A stretch of DNA of 64,000 nt from Sideroxydans sp. (GCA_024636935.1 JAGXGC010000012.1:1-64000), one strand, 5' to 3'. Positions 28,444 through 38,359 are shown, counted from the stretch's first letter. Program-made: numbers and translations. The notes: a model not told the origin generated them from the sequence alone.

Positions 28444-29349
28444 ATGAGTATTTTGCAAAATCTTAACCAGCAACACGCCATCGAGAACCACGTACAACTG
28501 CGCGAGATCGCAGACGGTGTAATCATTGCCGAAGTCTCCAATCAATATGCGTTGGCCAACATCGCACTGCAAGGCGCGCATATCGCCACTTTCCAGCCAC
28601 GCGGCGAAGAACCGGTGCTATGGCTGTCGCCCAACGCCAAGTTCGCACCCGGGAAATCCATACGTGGCGGCGTGCCTATCTGCTGGCCATGGTTCGGCCC
28701 GCACCAGACCGACAGCAGCCTGCCCGGACATGGCTATGCCCGCACCGTACCCTGGGAATTACTGGAGACTAAAGCTAATCCGGAGGGTTCCACCAGCTTG
28801 CGTTTCGGTTTGATCGAAAACGACACGACCCGTGCCCAATGGCCGCACGCTTGCTCCGTCCAACTAGAAGTTACTGTCAGCAAATCGCTGCGCGTCGAAC
28901 TGGTCACCACCAACACCGGCGATGCCGCCTTCGAACTGGGTGAGGCACTGCACACCTACTTCCAGATCAGCGATGTCGATAACATGACTATCCGCGGATT
29001 GGAAGACTGCGAATATCTGGACAAGGTGCAAGATTTTTCACGCCTCACCCAACACGACGGCATCGTCATCGAAAGTGAAGTGGATCGTGTGTATGTGAAC
29101 ACCGAGGCTGATTGCGTGATCGAGGATAAAGGTCTGAAACGTGCCATTCGCATCGCCAAGCAGGGAAGCAAATCCACTGTGGTGTGGAATCCTTGGCAAG
29201 AGAAAGCAGAGAAGATGGGCGACTTCGGCCCCAAGCTGCACCGCGATATGGTGTGCGTGGAAAGCGGCAACGCGCTGGAGAACGTGGTCACCCTGCAACC
29301 GGGCGAGTCGCATCGTCTGGTCGCGGAGTACAGCGTCGAAAAACTGTAA
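28444..29349 (+). CDS. Glucose-6-phosphate 1-epimerase (YeaD family)
   Basis: Aldose-1-epimerase-like enzyme of the D-hexose-6-phosphate mutarotase family, interconverting anomers of glucose-6-phosphate. The signatures are GAHIATFQPRGEEPVLWLSP, RGGVPICWPWFGPH, HGYARTVPW with a catalytic His, and ALHTYFQISD with the second His. The catalytic Glu lies in CVESGN. 301 aa from ATG 28444, which is preceded by AAGGGGAG. Lies 16 bp after the ATPase gene and ends at a terminator. Confidence 0.9.
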   Translation: MSILQNLNQQHAIENHVQLREIADGVIIAEVSNQYALANIALQGAHIATFQPRGEEPVLWLSPNAKFAPGKSIRGGVPICWPWFGPHQTDSSLPGHGYARTVPWELLETKANPEGSTSLRFGLIENDTTRAQWPHACSVQLEVTVSKSLRVELVTTNTGDAAFELGEALHTYFQISDVDNMTIRGLEDCEYLDKVQDFSRLTQHDGIVIESEVDRVYVNTEADCVIEDKGLKRAIRIAKQGSKSTVVWNPWQEKAEKMGDFGPKLHRDMVCVESGNALENVVTLQPGESHRLVAEYSVEKL

Positions 29350-29370
29350 CGCTCAGGCCGCACAAAACAA

Positions 29371-29397
29371 AAGAGCCGCTTCTCAGCGGCTCTTTTT
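29371..29397 (+). terminator. Terminator between the epimerase gene and efp (bidirectional)
   Basis: AAGAGCCGCT-TCTC-AGCGGCTCTT stem-loop followed by TTT on the plus strand; the A-rich left flank gives a T-rich tail on the minus strand as well. It serves the convergent epimerase and efp genes. Confidence 0.88.
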
Positions 29398-29418
29398 CAT
29401 TGCATCAACGAAGCAGAC

Positions 29419-29985
29419 TTAGTTAGCGCGCTTCTTGAACTCGTTGCTGCGGGTATCGATCTCGATCTTGTCGCCGATCTCGATGAATGCTGCCACTGGC
29501 AGCTCGAAGCCGGAGCCAACCAACTTGGCAGGCTTCATCACCTTGCCGGAAGTGTCGCCGCGCACGGCTGGCTCTGTGTATTCAACTTCGCGCACGATGG
29601 TGTTTGGCAGTTCGACAGAGATAGCCTTGCCTTCGTAGAAGGTCACTTCGCACTTATCTTCCATGCCGTCAGTCAGATAGTTCACTGCGTCGCCGAGGTT
29701 CTCTTCTTCGACTTCGTACTGGTTGTACTCTTCATCCATGAACACATACATCGGATCGGCGTAGTAGGAATAAGTACAGTCTTTCTTGTCGAGGATGATC
29801 TGCTCGAACTTGTCGTCCGCAGCGTACACCGTCTCTTTTCCGGAACCGCTAAGCAATCCCTTCATCTTCATCTTCACCACAGAACCGTTACGACCCGAAC
29901 GGCTATATTCGGCCTTCAGAATGACCATCGGCTCGCCGCTGACATCGATCACGTTACCTGCGCGGAGTTCTTGTGCTGTTTTCAT
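29419..29985 (-). CDS. efp: Elongation factor P
   Basis: 188-aa tRNA-mimic that relieves ribosome stalling at polyproline. The loop that reaches the peptidyl-transferase centre reads [11 protein letters not shown] with Arg at position 32, the type activated by EarP rhamnosylation instead of lysylation. ATG 29985 is used, with GAGGG upstream; an earlier start would add five unusual residues. earP lies immediately upstream on the same strand, 32 bp away. Confidence 0.96.
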   Translation of the reverse strand: MKTAQELRAGNVIDVSGEPMVILKAEYSRSGRNGSVVKMKMKGLLSGSGKETVYAADDKFEQIILDKKDCTYSYYADPMYVFMDEEYNQYEVEEENLGDAVNYLTDGMEDKCEVTFYEGKAISVELPNTIVREVEYTEPAVRGDTSGKVMKPAKLVGSGFELPVAAFIEIGDKIEIDTRSNEFKKRAN

Positions 29986-30017
29986 GTTTACTGCCCTCAA
30001 AATTTAAGGCGCGGATT

Positions 30018-31166
30018 CTATGCAACTTGATGGGAAAAATCCAGCAAATTCAATGCGAGATTATTCCCTGATAGCTGCTCAGCCCATGCCAGGCCGTGTT
30101 TATCGATCTGATCGCGCTGGTCGTCGAATCGGCCCCACGCACCTGCGATATCCGCCCCGCCGTTCCAAGCCAGCCATAGGTCACGCACCGCCGATGCAAC
30201 CTCTTCCGGCAAACCATCGGCATAACGCACCTGCAAAGCGGCCAGCTTTTCCTGATGCACACCGTCGTGTTGCGGATAAATCTGCCAGATAAAAGGCTTG
30301 CCCGCCCATTGCGCCCGTACGCAAGAATCCTCACCGCGCACGAAATTGACGTCACATGCCCAAAGTAGCTCGTCGTAGAGCGACTGCTCAACGAAGGGCA
30401 ACACATGCACGCGCAGATTTCCGCGCTGCCAGACATCGCCCGCTTTGCCAAACTGCTGCTCGAAGTATCGGACCACCTGTGGCAATGCGCGCCCTTCCGG
30501 CAACAGGCAAGTCACTGGCTGTGCGCCCTGCTCCCACGTGCGCAACAACTCATGCATGGCTTCGTTCTCATAGCTGAACAGCGAAACGCGCAGCTCGTTC
30601 GCTGCTCGCGGTGGCACATTCAGTGATTGCCAATAACTCGACTGCGCTTCCTCATCCTGCTGGAATACATCCCGACGTGCCAACAGATCGTGTTCGATCA
30701 ATAAGCCGCCCGTCTTTGGTGTGAATCCCGGAAAGAAGAAATACTTGGTCAAAGCTAGCTGCGGATGCGGCGAAGGAAGCTGGTGATGTGTCTCCACCCA
30801 ATCCTCCGCGCTGAGATATTCCAGATTAAGCCAGACAGGTTTGGCCTTACGTGCTGCCATCGCTGCGATATAGCTTTCCGGTAGTTTGCAGGCGAACGCC
30901 CCAATCACCAGATCAGCCGGCTCGACCAAAGGCATCGCGTCCTCCCACAAGCGAATCTCCACACTACGGCACATTTGTGCAGGCAAGTCCGCATCCAATT
31001 CCGGCAGCATATTGCCGAAGCTATGCAGATTATCCACCCATAGCCGAACTGTGAATCCATGCTCATGCGCCAACTGCCGTGCCAAGCGCCAGCAAACGCC
31101 GATGTCGCCGAAGTTATCGACTACAGTGCAGAAGATGTCGCAACCGCGAGGCAAGCTCACCCCCAT
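30018..31166 (-). CDS. earP: EF-P arginine rhamnosyltransferase EarP
   Basis: GT-B glycosyltransferase that transfers rhamnose from dTDP-rhamnose to Arg32 of EF-P. D17 and D21 in DNFGDIGVCWR match the catalytic aspartates known in the family, and the RGEDSCVRAQW block holds the nucleotide-binding Glu and Asp. 382 aa. Lies between rlmJ and efp on the same strand; linkage to efp and Arg32 support each other. Confidence 0.93.
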   Translation of the reverse strand: MGVSLPRGCDIFCTVVDNFGDIGVCWRLARQLAHEHGFTVRLWVDNLHSFGNMLPELDADLPAQMCRSVEIRLWEDAMPLVEPADLVIGAFACKLPESYIAAMAARKAKPVWLNLEYLSAEDWVETHHQLPSPHPQLALTKYFFFPGFTPKTGGLLIEHDLLARRDVFQQDEEAQSSYWQSLNVPPRAANELRVSLFSYENEAMHELLRTWEQGAQPVTCLLPEGRALPQVVRYFEQQFGKAGDVWQRGNLRVHVLPFVEQSLYDELLWACDVNFVRGEDSCVRAQWAGKPFIWQIYPQHDGVHQEKLAALQVRYADGLPEEVASAVRDLWLAWNGGADIAGAWGRFDDQRDQIDKHGLAWAEQLSGNNLALNLLDFSHQVA

Positions 31167-31168
31167 CG

Positions 31169-32014
31169 TTATGCCGCCTGCTGCTCCAACACGAACCTAG
31201 CGCCCGCATCCTGCCCCAGCAACGCCACCAGCTTAGGCATCACTTCCTGCAAAGTGGCGTGCAAGGTCCATGGCGGATTGAGTACGAACATGCCACTGCC
31301 GTGCATGCCGAAACCGTCTTCGGACGGCGTCTGCACATGCAATGCGACATGCAGCCAACTCTTTACCGGCAGACGCTTGAGCTTGTCCGGCAAGCGCTCG
31401 GCTTCTTCACGTTGCAAGCATGGATACCACACGGCATACGTACCGTTGGCAAAGCGCTTCAAGCCTTCCTGCAAAGCATCGACTACACGCTTGTAATCTT
31501 GCTTCTCTTCGTAAGGTGGATCGATCAACACCAACGCGCGGCGTGGTGGTGGTGGTAACAAGGCCTTAAGTGCGGCGAATCCATCACTCTTCTGCACCAT
31601 CACTTGTTTATCGTGAGCAATGAAGTTCTCCATCAATATCTCGTAATCGGACGGATGCAATTCAAACAAACGCAGCCTGTCTTGCTCGCGCAGCAACATC
31701 TGAGACACCAACGGCGAACCGGGATAGAGCTTCAGCTTATCTTCAGGGTTGATTTTCTTCACCAGTGCGACGTATTCAGCAAGTGATGGCGGCAAGCCCT
31801 TTGCATCCCACAGTCGGGCGATACCACTCTCGTATTCAGCGTTCTTCGCCGCATAACCCTTCTGCAACTCGTAGCAGCCTGCTCCAGCATGGGTATCGAT
31901 GACCCAGAAAGGTTTGTCCTTCTGTGCCAGATACTGCAGCAACTGCATTTGCACAAAATGTTTCAGCACGTCGGCATGATTGCCGGCATGGAAGGCGTGG
32001 CGATAACTCAGCAT
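31169..32014 (-). CDS. rlmJ: 23S rRNA (adenine-2030-N6)-methyltransferase RlmJ
   Basis: 281-aa SAM methyltransferase. It has the N-terminal MLSYRHAFHAGNHADVLKH signature, motif I VIDTHAGAG near residue 43, and the catalytic DPPY near 165 in LVLIDPPYEEK. It methylates A2030 of free 23S rRNA. The start of earP follows its upstream side closely: rlmJ stop lies 2 bp from the earP start codon, and both point left, so rlmJ is downstream of nothing else here than the acyltransferase gene. Confidence 0.93.
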   Translation of the reverse strand: MLSYRHAFHAGNHADVLKHFVQMQLLQYLAQKDKPFWVIDTHAGAGCYELQKGYAAKNAEYESGIARLWDAKGLPPSLAEYVALVKKINPEDKLKLYPGSPLVSQMLLREQDRLRLFELHPSDYEILMENFIAHDKQVMVQKSDGFAALKALLPPPPRRALVLIDPPYEEKQDYKRVVDALQEGLKRFANGTYAVWYPCLQREEAERLPDKLKRLPVKSWLHVALHVQTPSEDGFGMHGSGMFVLNPPWTLHATLQEVMPKLVALLGQDAGARFVLEQQAA

Positions 32015-32027
32015 GGAAGCTCCTGCA

Positions 32028-33995
32028 TTAGAACAGCCTGTCTACCAAAGGTAGCAAATGAAATGCGCCTGCGGCGCTGATGTGATTATTATCACTGTAT
32101 AGATAATCGTTCCCAAACTTTGTCGCGCAAGAACCGGACTGGCAGAGTATCTCTCCCGGTGTAGCCAAACTCAGGTTCGGATTCTCTGCAGCCAGCCTGC
32201 CGACCATCTCTGTCATGAATCGTCCCTGAGCACGATATTCATCTAGCGGGACCTCATACCCGTCGGCCAACTGCTGGATGACGAGCGGCAAAGTAGGTAC
32301 ATCAAGCATGACTACGACCGCGATGCCACGTCGCTCAAAGAATTCCACTGTCCTGCCGAAAGCGCGCGCCATCACGTGCTGGCTCTGCTGCGCATCCAAC
32401 GATTCATCCCTGCTGTCCGAGAGCAGCATCGAAGGACGCTGCAAAACACCCTTGATACGGTTGCCTTCTGCATACATATTCCAATGGGCGACCAAATAAA
32501 CCTTTCTGATATCCCCGAAATTGTCGAGCAATCCGCCAAGTTTCCGTTCTAGGTCAGCTTCGCACATGTCCCGATTCACATCGATCGAATGCACACCAAG
32601 TATCGGAGGACATCCCGGCAGACTCGAATAGATACCGGCCTGATGATGCTTGCTCGCCACGACATCAAATACCGGCGCCCATGCGAAAGCATGTGAATCA
32701 CCGATGAGCAGGAACTTGGCTTCTACGCCCACCTCGCCGATCACCGCGCAACTGCTCAGACCGCCAGAAGTACCGGTAGGCAATCCGCAGGCGCGCCAGG
32801 GATTCTTATCTACGCCAGCCGCCTTATACAGATCGAAATCTTGCAAGTTCTGCCGCACCTTCACCCAAGTAGGGAAGCGCTCTTCCATACCACCCTTGCC
32901 ATAGATGTACCCACCTGCGGCGATGACGAAGACTGCGAACGCCAGTGTCGCCAGCCCCGCTTGCCTCGCGGAATAGCGATCCTTGTTTCGATGCAGTGGC
33001 GCTTCGATGAATCGCCAAGCCGGATATGCCACGGCAAATGTCCCCACAATCAACAACGGCAATTGCAGCAACTGGGGGATCTCCCATTGCAGGTTGCGCA
33101 GCAGCACCAGCAGCGGCCAGTGCCAGAGATAAAGTGAATACGAGAGCGCACCGGCGAATACCAGCTGCTTGCCGCTGAGCACCGCGCCAACACGGGTGCC
33201 GTGACTGGACAGGATCAGCGCGGCCGTGGCAAAACACGACACCGCGACCCAAACACCGGCATACGGGATGCGCTCGTCGAGGAAGAGGAAAGTCAGCAGG
33301 ATAGACAGGATGGCCACGACAGAGAACCATTCGTTACGAGCGAAGCGCTGCCTGATGTCATCCGATACCTGGGCGGCCATCGCGCCGATCATGAATTCCC
33401 ATATACGTCCCGGGAACGAAAAGAAACTGGAGATATGATCTTGCTGGATGACCCAGACCTTCCATGCCACCGAGAAGACAAACAGCATGCCGAAAACCAT
33501 CCATCGCCGGTACCTGAAACGCCACAACATGACCAATAGCAGCGGGAAGAACAGATAGAACTGCTCTTCGATGGATAGTGACCAAGTGTGCAGCAGCGGC
33601 TTGACCTCACGCGACAGATCGAAATATCCCTGCTGCCGGGCAAACACCAAATTGGTCAGATACACCGCGGTGAACTGCAGGCTCTTGCCAAACTGACTAA
33701 AGTCATAGGGCAGCAGCAGGAAGTAACCGATCACGATGGTCGCAACGATCATCGCAAACAGGTTAGGCAACAGGCGGATCACGCGATTCTTGTAGAACCC
33801 TGCGAGGGTGAACCTACCGGCGCGGTGTTCCCTGACGATAAGCTGGGTAATGACATAACCCGATATCACAAAGAACATATCGACACCGGCATATCCCCCC
33901 GGCAAGGGCACTCCACCGAAATGGAACAACATAACGGCAAGGATGGAAATCCCTCGTAAGCCCTGTATCTCGAAACTGTACTGCTGTTGCTTCAT
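32028..33995 (-). CDS. OafA/YrhL-type acyltransferase with C-terminal SGNH domain
   Basis: 655-aa membrane acyltransferase. The acyltransferase_3 region (about 1-350) has some ten membrane helices and starts EIQGLRGISILAVMLFHF, with the conserved R-H catalytic features (LHTWSLSIEEQFY). The C-terminal periplasmic SGNH domain (about 410-655) has the catalytic Ser in LIGDSHAFAW and the Asp/His in DNNHISAAGA. These enzymes O-acetylate surface polysaccharide or LPS O-antigen. No polysaccharide cluster is adjacent, so the substrate is unknown. Confidence 0.9.
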   Translation of the reverse strand: MKQQQYSFEIQGLRGISILAVMLFHFGGVPLPGGYAGVDMFFVISGYVITQLIVREHRAGRFTLAGFYKNRVIRLLPNLFAMIVATIVIGYFLLLPYDFSQFGKSLQFTAVYLTNLVFARQQGYFDLSREVKPLLHTWSLSIEEQFYLFFPLLLVMLWRFRYRRWMVFGMLFVFSVAWKVWVIQQDHISSFFSFPGRIWEFMIGAMAAQVSDDIRQRFARNEWFSVVAILSILLTFLFLDERIPYAGVWVAVSCFATAALILSSHGTRVGAVLSGKQLVFAGALSYSLYLWHWPLLVLLRNLQWEIPQLLQLPLLIVGTFAVAYPAWRFIEAPLHRNKDRYSARQAGLATLAFAVFVIAAGGYIYGKGGMEERFPTWVKVRQNLQDFDLYKAAGVDKNPWRACGLPTGTSGGLSSCAVIGEVGVEAKFLLIGDSHAFAWAPVFDVVASKHHQAGIYSSLPGCPPILGVHSIDVNRDMCEADLERKLGGLLDNFGDIRKVYLVAHWNMYAEGNRIKGVLQRPSMLLSDSRDESLDAQQSQHVMARAFGRTVEFFERRGIAVVVMLDVPTLPLVIQQLADGYEVPLDEYRAQGRFMTEMVGRLAAENPNLSLATPGEILCQSGSCATKFGNDYLYSDNNHISAAGAFHLLPLVDRLF

Positions 33996-34050
33996 TCACT
34001 CGCTCCAGTATTCAAACTATATTCTTCGATGCGCACGGATGACATACCCA

Positions 34051-35250
34051 TCACTCTGCACGCAAAGCTTCGACAGGGTCGAGCTTTGCCGCACGCATAG
34101 CTGGAATGACACCCGCAGCGAGGCCAATGGTAACGGCAGTCAGTTCTGCCAATGCGGCAAACAGCCACGGGGTGTGTACCGGCAGCGCAGGCACCAACAG
34201 ATGCAGACCTTGTGCGATGCCTATTCCCAGCAGCAAACCCAAGCCGCCGCCCAGTGCAGAGAGCATCATAGCTTCGCCCAAGAACAACACCAACACCTGC
34301 TGTTCAAGGGCGCCGAGTGCGCGCAGCAGGCCGATCTCAGCCGTGCGCTCGGTAACCGCCATGGTCATGATAGTGAGGATACCGACCGCGCCGACCAACA
34401 GTGAAATAGCCCCTAAGGCACCGACAGCAAAGGTGAGTATCCCCAACACGGAACTCAGCACTTCCAGTGCTTGCTCTTGCGAAATGATGGTGAAGTCCTC
34501 GCGCCCATGAACTTCGATCAATCGATTCTTGATCAGACGGATCAGGACATCCGCCTCGATATCAGCACGATAGCTGACGTTGACTTCCATCAACCCCGGA
34601 CGATTGAGCAGCTCCATCGCCCGCGCAGCAGGAATGAATACCGCATCATCCATATCCATGCCAAGCACCTGCCCCTTGGATTCCATCACGCCGACCACAC
34701 GATAGCGTTGACCACCGATGCGCAGATACTGGCCGAGTGGATTCGTTTCGCCGAACAATTCTTGTTGAATCTTCGAGCCGATCACCGTCTGTGCACGCGC
34801 CTGCTCGTCGTCTGCATCGGTCCAGAAACTGCCGCTCTGCACCTTCATGGTGAAGGCCTTGCCGAAGTCGCGCCCCTCACCCAGCACCATGGTGCGCCGT
34901 GTCCTACCTTCGAAGCGCACCTCGGCGTTACCCATCAATCCCGGAATGACATATTCCACGTATGGCAGACGGCGCAGCGCATCGGCATCTTGCAGTGTGA
35001 GCGGTCTGGCCGAACCAAAGATGCCGACATTGCCACCCTGCGTCTGGGTCTTACCGGGTTGCACGCTGATGATATTGGTGCCGAACTGCGAGAACTCTTT
35101 TAGCACGAACTGATGCAAGCCTTCACCGATGGAGGTGAGCAGGATCACGGCCGCGATACCGATGGCGATGCCCAGCCCGGTCAGGAAGCTACGCATCCTG
35201 TAGGTGAGGAAGCTGGAGGAAGTAAGCGTGATCAGATCGCGTAGATACAT
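34051..35250 (-). CDS. MacB-type ABC transporter permease (second of pair)
   Basis: 399 aa. One N-terminal membrane helix (RSFLTGLGIAIGIAAVILL), a MacB periplasmic core domain (about 55-240), then FtsX-type helices with the AEIGLLRALGALEQQVL coupling motif and the conserved PAMRAAKLDPVEALR ending. ATG at 35250 is chosen because it follows the upstream permease stop by 2 bp; the frame stays open further but overlaps that gene. Works with the ATPase, the sister permease and the MacA-like adaptor. Confidence 0.9.
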   Translation of the reverse strand: MYLRDLITLTSSSFLTYRMRSFLTGLGIAIGIAAVILLTSIGEGLHQFVLKEFSQFGTNIISVQPGKTQTQGGNVGIFGSARPLTLQDADALRRLPYVEYVIPGLMGNAEVRFEGRTRRTMVLGEGRDFGKAFTMKVQSGSFWTDADDEQARAQTVIGSKIQQELFGETNPLGQYLRIGGQRYRVVGVMESKGQVLGMDMDDAVFIPAARAMELLNRPGLMEVNVSYRADIEADVLIRLIKNRLIEVHGREDFTIISQEQALEVLSSVLGILTFAVGALGAISLLVGAVGILTIMTMAVTERTAEIGLLRALGALEQQVLVLFLGEAMMLSALGGGLGLLLGIGIAQGLHLLVPALPVHTPWLFAALAELTAVTIGLAAGVIPAMRAAKLDPVEALRAE

Positions 35251-35252
35251 GA

Positions 35253-36461
35253 CTATTTCCCGGCGAGTGCGGCGACCGGGTCCAACCTTGCTGCACGCCG
35301 CGCAGGCCACACGCTAAAAAGTATGCCGGTGCCCAATGCGGTGACGGTGGCTGCGATCACCGCCCACCAGGGCGGCGACACGGGCAAGCTGGGATATATC
35401 TGTCCGATGATGAAACTCCCGGCATAACCCAATGCCAATCCGGCGACACTGCCCATGCCTGACAGCAGTGCAGCCTCAGCGAAGAAAAGTTGCCTGATCT
35501 GCTTGGCCGGAGCGCCCAATGCTTTCAGCAAGCCGATCTCTTTGACGCGTTGCGCTACGGCGATGAGCATCACATTCATGATCAGCACACCGGCCACCGC
35601 CAGACTGATGGCGGCGATACCCCCTACAGCCATAGTCAGCGCACTGAGGATTCGATCGAATGTCTGCAACACTGCATCTTGCGTGATGACGGTCACGTCG
35701 CGCTCACCGTTATGCCGTTCGACCAAGATGGATTCTGCGTCTTTGGTAACCTGCTCGATGGCATCGCGATGCTTGGCTTCAATCAAAATTCGGTACAGGC
35801 CTGAGGTGTTGAATAGCTGGTGTGAAGAGGCGACTGGAATGATGACCAGATCATCGGTACGCAAGCCCATGGACTCACCCTGCGAAGCCATCACGCCGAT
35901 GACCCGAAAGCGGCGGTCACCCAAACGCACCCACTGTCCCACGGCTTGCTCATTCCCGAACAGTTCTCGTTTCATCTGGTTGCCCAACACGCAGATCGAA
36001 GCCGTATCGTGAATATCACCTTGAGGCAGAAAACTCCCGACCGCCATGCTCATATGACGCACCCCCAGCAATTCTGAAGTCGAGCCCAGCACCACCACCT
36101 CACGATTCAATGCGCCGCGTGACAGTGAAGCGGAGCCAATAGTGAGTGGTGCAAAGCGCTTGATGGCACGACTGCGCTGCAATGCCTGTGCGTCGTCCAG
36201 CGTGATCTCGCGCGGTGTCTGACCCGACATCAGACCGGGGCCGACACCGGAGGTCTCGGTACGCCCCGGTAGCACGATGACCAAGTTCGTCCCCAGCGAT
36301 GCGAATTGATTCACCACATAGCGCCTGGCGCCCTCGCCCAATGCCGTCAGCACCACAACGGCAGCCACGCCGATAGACATCGCCAACATCATCAGCAAAG
36401 TCCGCGTCGGGCTGCCGCGCAAGCTGCCTGTGGCGAATTTCAGGGTGTCGGCCGGTCTCAC
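35253..36461 (-). CDS. MacB-type ABC transporter permease (first of pair)
   Basis: 402 aa with the same architecture as the next gene: a helix near the N-terminus (TLLMMLAMSIGVAAVVVL), a periplasmic MacB_PCD domain, three FtsX helices, the coupling motif VKEIGLLKALGAP and the ending PARRAARLDPVAAL. It lacks the fused ATPase of true MacB. Start is GTG, overlapping the ATPase stop as GTGA. Two diverged permeases suggest a heterodimeric channel; export direction follows the family. Confidence 0.9.
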   Translation of the reverse strand: MRPADTLKFATGSLRGSPTRTLLMMLAMSIGVAAVVVLTALGEGARRYVVNQFASLGTNLVIVLPGRTETSGVGPGLMSGQTPREITLDDAQALQRSRAIKRFAPLTIGSASLSRGALNREVVVLGSTSELLGVRHMSMAVGSFLPQGDIHDTASICVLGNQMKRELFGNEQAVGQWVRLGDRRFRVIGVMASQGESMGLRTDDLVIIPVASSHQLFNTSGLYRILIEAKHRDAIEQVTKDAESILVERHNGERDVTVITQDAVLQTFDRILSALTMAVGGIAAISLAVAGVLIMNVMLIAVAQRVKEIGLLKALGAPAKQIRQLFFAEAALLSGMGSVAGLALGYAGSFIIGQIYPSLPVSPPWWAVIAATVTALGTGILFSVWPARRAARLDPVAALAGK

Positions 36462-37138
36462 TTTGTCTGTTGCTCGTCGGAAAGGATGCGACCGTCCAAC
36501 ATGTGGATCTGCCTACTGGCACGGGCGCCGATCTCAGCATCGTGTGTCACTACCACCAGCGTGATGTCCTGCTCCAACAAGCCTTCCAGCAACTTAAGAA
36601 CTTCCCATCCGGTGGCTTGATCGAGGTTTCCGGTCGGTTCATCTGCCAACAAAACAGTCGGCTTCATCACTGTGGCACGGGCGATAGCCACGCGCTGACG
36701 CTGACCACCGGAAAGTTGATCTGGGCGGTGATCGGCGCGCTCAGACAAGCCATAGTTCCGCATCAACTCCTGCACACGCGACCTTCTTTCATCGACGGGA
36801 ATGCCCGCCAAGATCATTGGCAGTTCGACGTTTTGAGCGGCGGTCAGGCGCGGCACCAGATGGAAAGACTGGAATACGAAACCGATCTTCTCTCGTCGCA
36901 CACGCGCCAGCTGTTCGTCATTCAGGTCGGTGACATTGCCGCCATCCAACAGATAAGTGCCAGAACTCGGCCGATCTAGCAGGCCGAGCATATTGAGCAT
37001 GGTGGATTTTCCGGAGCCGGAGGGCCCCATGATGGAAATGTATTCGCCTGCACCAAAACTGAGATCGATGTCGCGTAAAGCCGCGACCTTCTGATCACCG
37101 ACCGTGAAAGTGCGACAGACTTTTTGCAGCTCGATCAT
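36458..37138 (-). CDS. ABC transporter ATP-binding protein (MacB/LolD type)
   Basis: 226-aa ATPase. Walker A GPSGSGKST near residue 38, Q-loop VFQSFHLVPRLTA, signature LSGGQRQRVAIARA near 140, Walker B VLLADEPTGNLD, H-loop THDAE. Belongs to the mechanotransmission ABC type that pairs with FtsX/MacB permeases. Overlaps the adaptor upstream and the first permease downstream by 4 bp each, so stoichiometric expression is likely. Confidence 0.93.
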   Translation of the reverse strand: MIELQKVCRTFTVGDQKVAALRDIDLSFGAGEYISIMGPSGSGKSTMLNMLGLLDRPSSGTYLLDGGNVTDLNDEQLARVRREKIGFVFQSFHLVPRLTAAQNVELPMILAGIPVDERRSRVQELMRNYGLSERADHRPDQLSGGQRQRVAIARATVMKPTVLLADEPTGNLDQATGWEVLKLLEGLLEQDITLVVVTHDAEIGARASRQIHMLDGRILSDEQQTK

Positions 37139-38319
37139 TTGGCTGCTGGCTGAGCAGTTTCCGGTTGGACGACCGCGCCAGCTTCCACGCCTTCACGATC
37201 CAGCGATGACACGACTAGGTCTCCCTCAGCCAAGCCGGAAAGGACTTCCTCCCTCTCCCAATTACTCAGACCGGTAGTGATGACGCGCTCTTCCAGCACA
37301 CCTTTATCTCCATAGCGCAGGACACGATTGCCCTCCAGCAAGGTCGAGGTTGGGATGCGCAACACATTCTGTCGCGTCTCATAGACGATCTCGACATCTG
37401 CGCTATAGCCGACCAAGAGATTGTCGCTTGCAGCAGGCTTATCGAATTCGACCTCTACCTCTACAGTACGCGCCTGCTTCTCCAGATCGAGCACATAAGG
37501 CGCAATGCGACGCACCTTGCCGTTGAAACTCTGCCCCTTGATCGCATCCAGGGTGATGCGGCTGAGCTGTCCGACCTTCAGCTTGGAAGCATCCACTTCG
37601 TCGATAGGCGCGCTGACATACATGCAACTATCGTCGATCAGATCGATGGCTGGGATGGTCAGGATTCCGGGCGGTGATGGCGTAGCGTATTCGCCCAACT
37701 CTCCGCTGATGTCTGCCACGATGCCATCGAACGGTGCGCGCAACACCATGCGCTCCAATGTGGCCTTGGCGACGCGAACACGCGAGCGACTCTGCTCGAC
37801 ATCGCCATTCGCCGAAGTACATGCAGACTGTTTCGCAGATGCTTCCGTCATCGCACGGTCAAGCTGCTGCACCGAGATGAAACCTTTAGCACGCAACTCC
37901 TGCGAACGCACCGCATCACGTTGTGCCGCATCGGCCAGCGTGCAAACTTCCTGCACACGCGATAGCGCGACCTTGAGTTGTTCCTGCGCCAGACTCTCTT
38001 GAGCGTGCAAATCGTTATCCCATAGCTCGAGTAAAATCTGCCCTTGTTTTACACGCTCGCCTTTCTTCACCAACAACTTGGCGATCTGTCCGCCCGCCGA
38101 GGGCGACATCTTGGCGCGGCGGCAGGCATTCACTGTCCCTGCACGCGTATTGCTGACCGAAGCCTCCACGATACCGCGCTCTACTTTCTGCAAGACGACG
38201 GGGATCGGTTTGGTTTTCGGAAACAGTATTGCTGCCACTGCAATAACAACAACTGCAATGACCGCGATAACGATTTTTTTGCGGCGGGAAGAATGCGAAC
38301 CGGAAGTCGGCAAGGTCAT
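37135..38319 (-). CDS. MacA/HlyD-type periplasmic adaptor (membrane fusion protein)
   Basis: 394 aa. An N-terminal signal anchor (VIAVIAVVVIAVAAILF) is followed by a biotinyl-lipoyl-like domain around a coiled-coil hairpin (about 85-185, rich in QEQL/ALSRVQ heptads) and beta-barrel domains with VLRAPFDGIVADISGELGEY. It would bridge the inner-membrane ABC complex to an outer-membrane TolC-like channel, which is not encoded here. AGGAG precedes the ATG. First gene of the four-gene exporter operon, downstream of tRNA-Thr. Confidence 0.9.
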   Translation of the reverse strand: MTLPTSGSHSSRRKKIVIAVIAVVVIAVAAILFPKTKPIPVVLQKVERGIVEASVSNTRAGTVNACRRAKMSPSAGGQIAKLLVKKGERVKQGQILLELWDNDLHAQESLAQEQLKVALSRVQEVCTLADAAQRDAVRSQELRAKGFISVQQLDRAMTEASAKQSACTSANGDVEQSRSRVRVAKATLERMVLRAPFDGIVADISGELGEYATPSPPGILTIPAIDLIDDSCMYVSAPIDEVDASKLKVGQLSRITLDAIKGQSFNGKVRRIAPYVLDLEKQARTVEVEVEFDKPAASDNLLVGYSADVEIVYETRQNVLRIPTSTLLEGNRVLRYGDKGVLEERVITTGLSNWEREEVLSGLAEGDLVVSSLDREGVEAGAVVQPETAQPAAK

Positions 38320-38359
38320 TTATTACTCCTGACTGTTCGCTGCGGAATGGCGAAATAGA

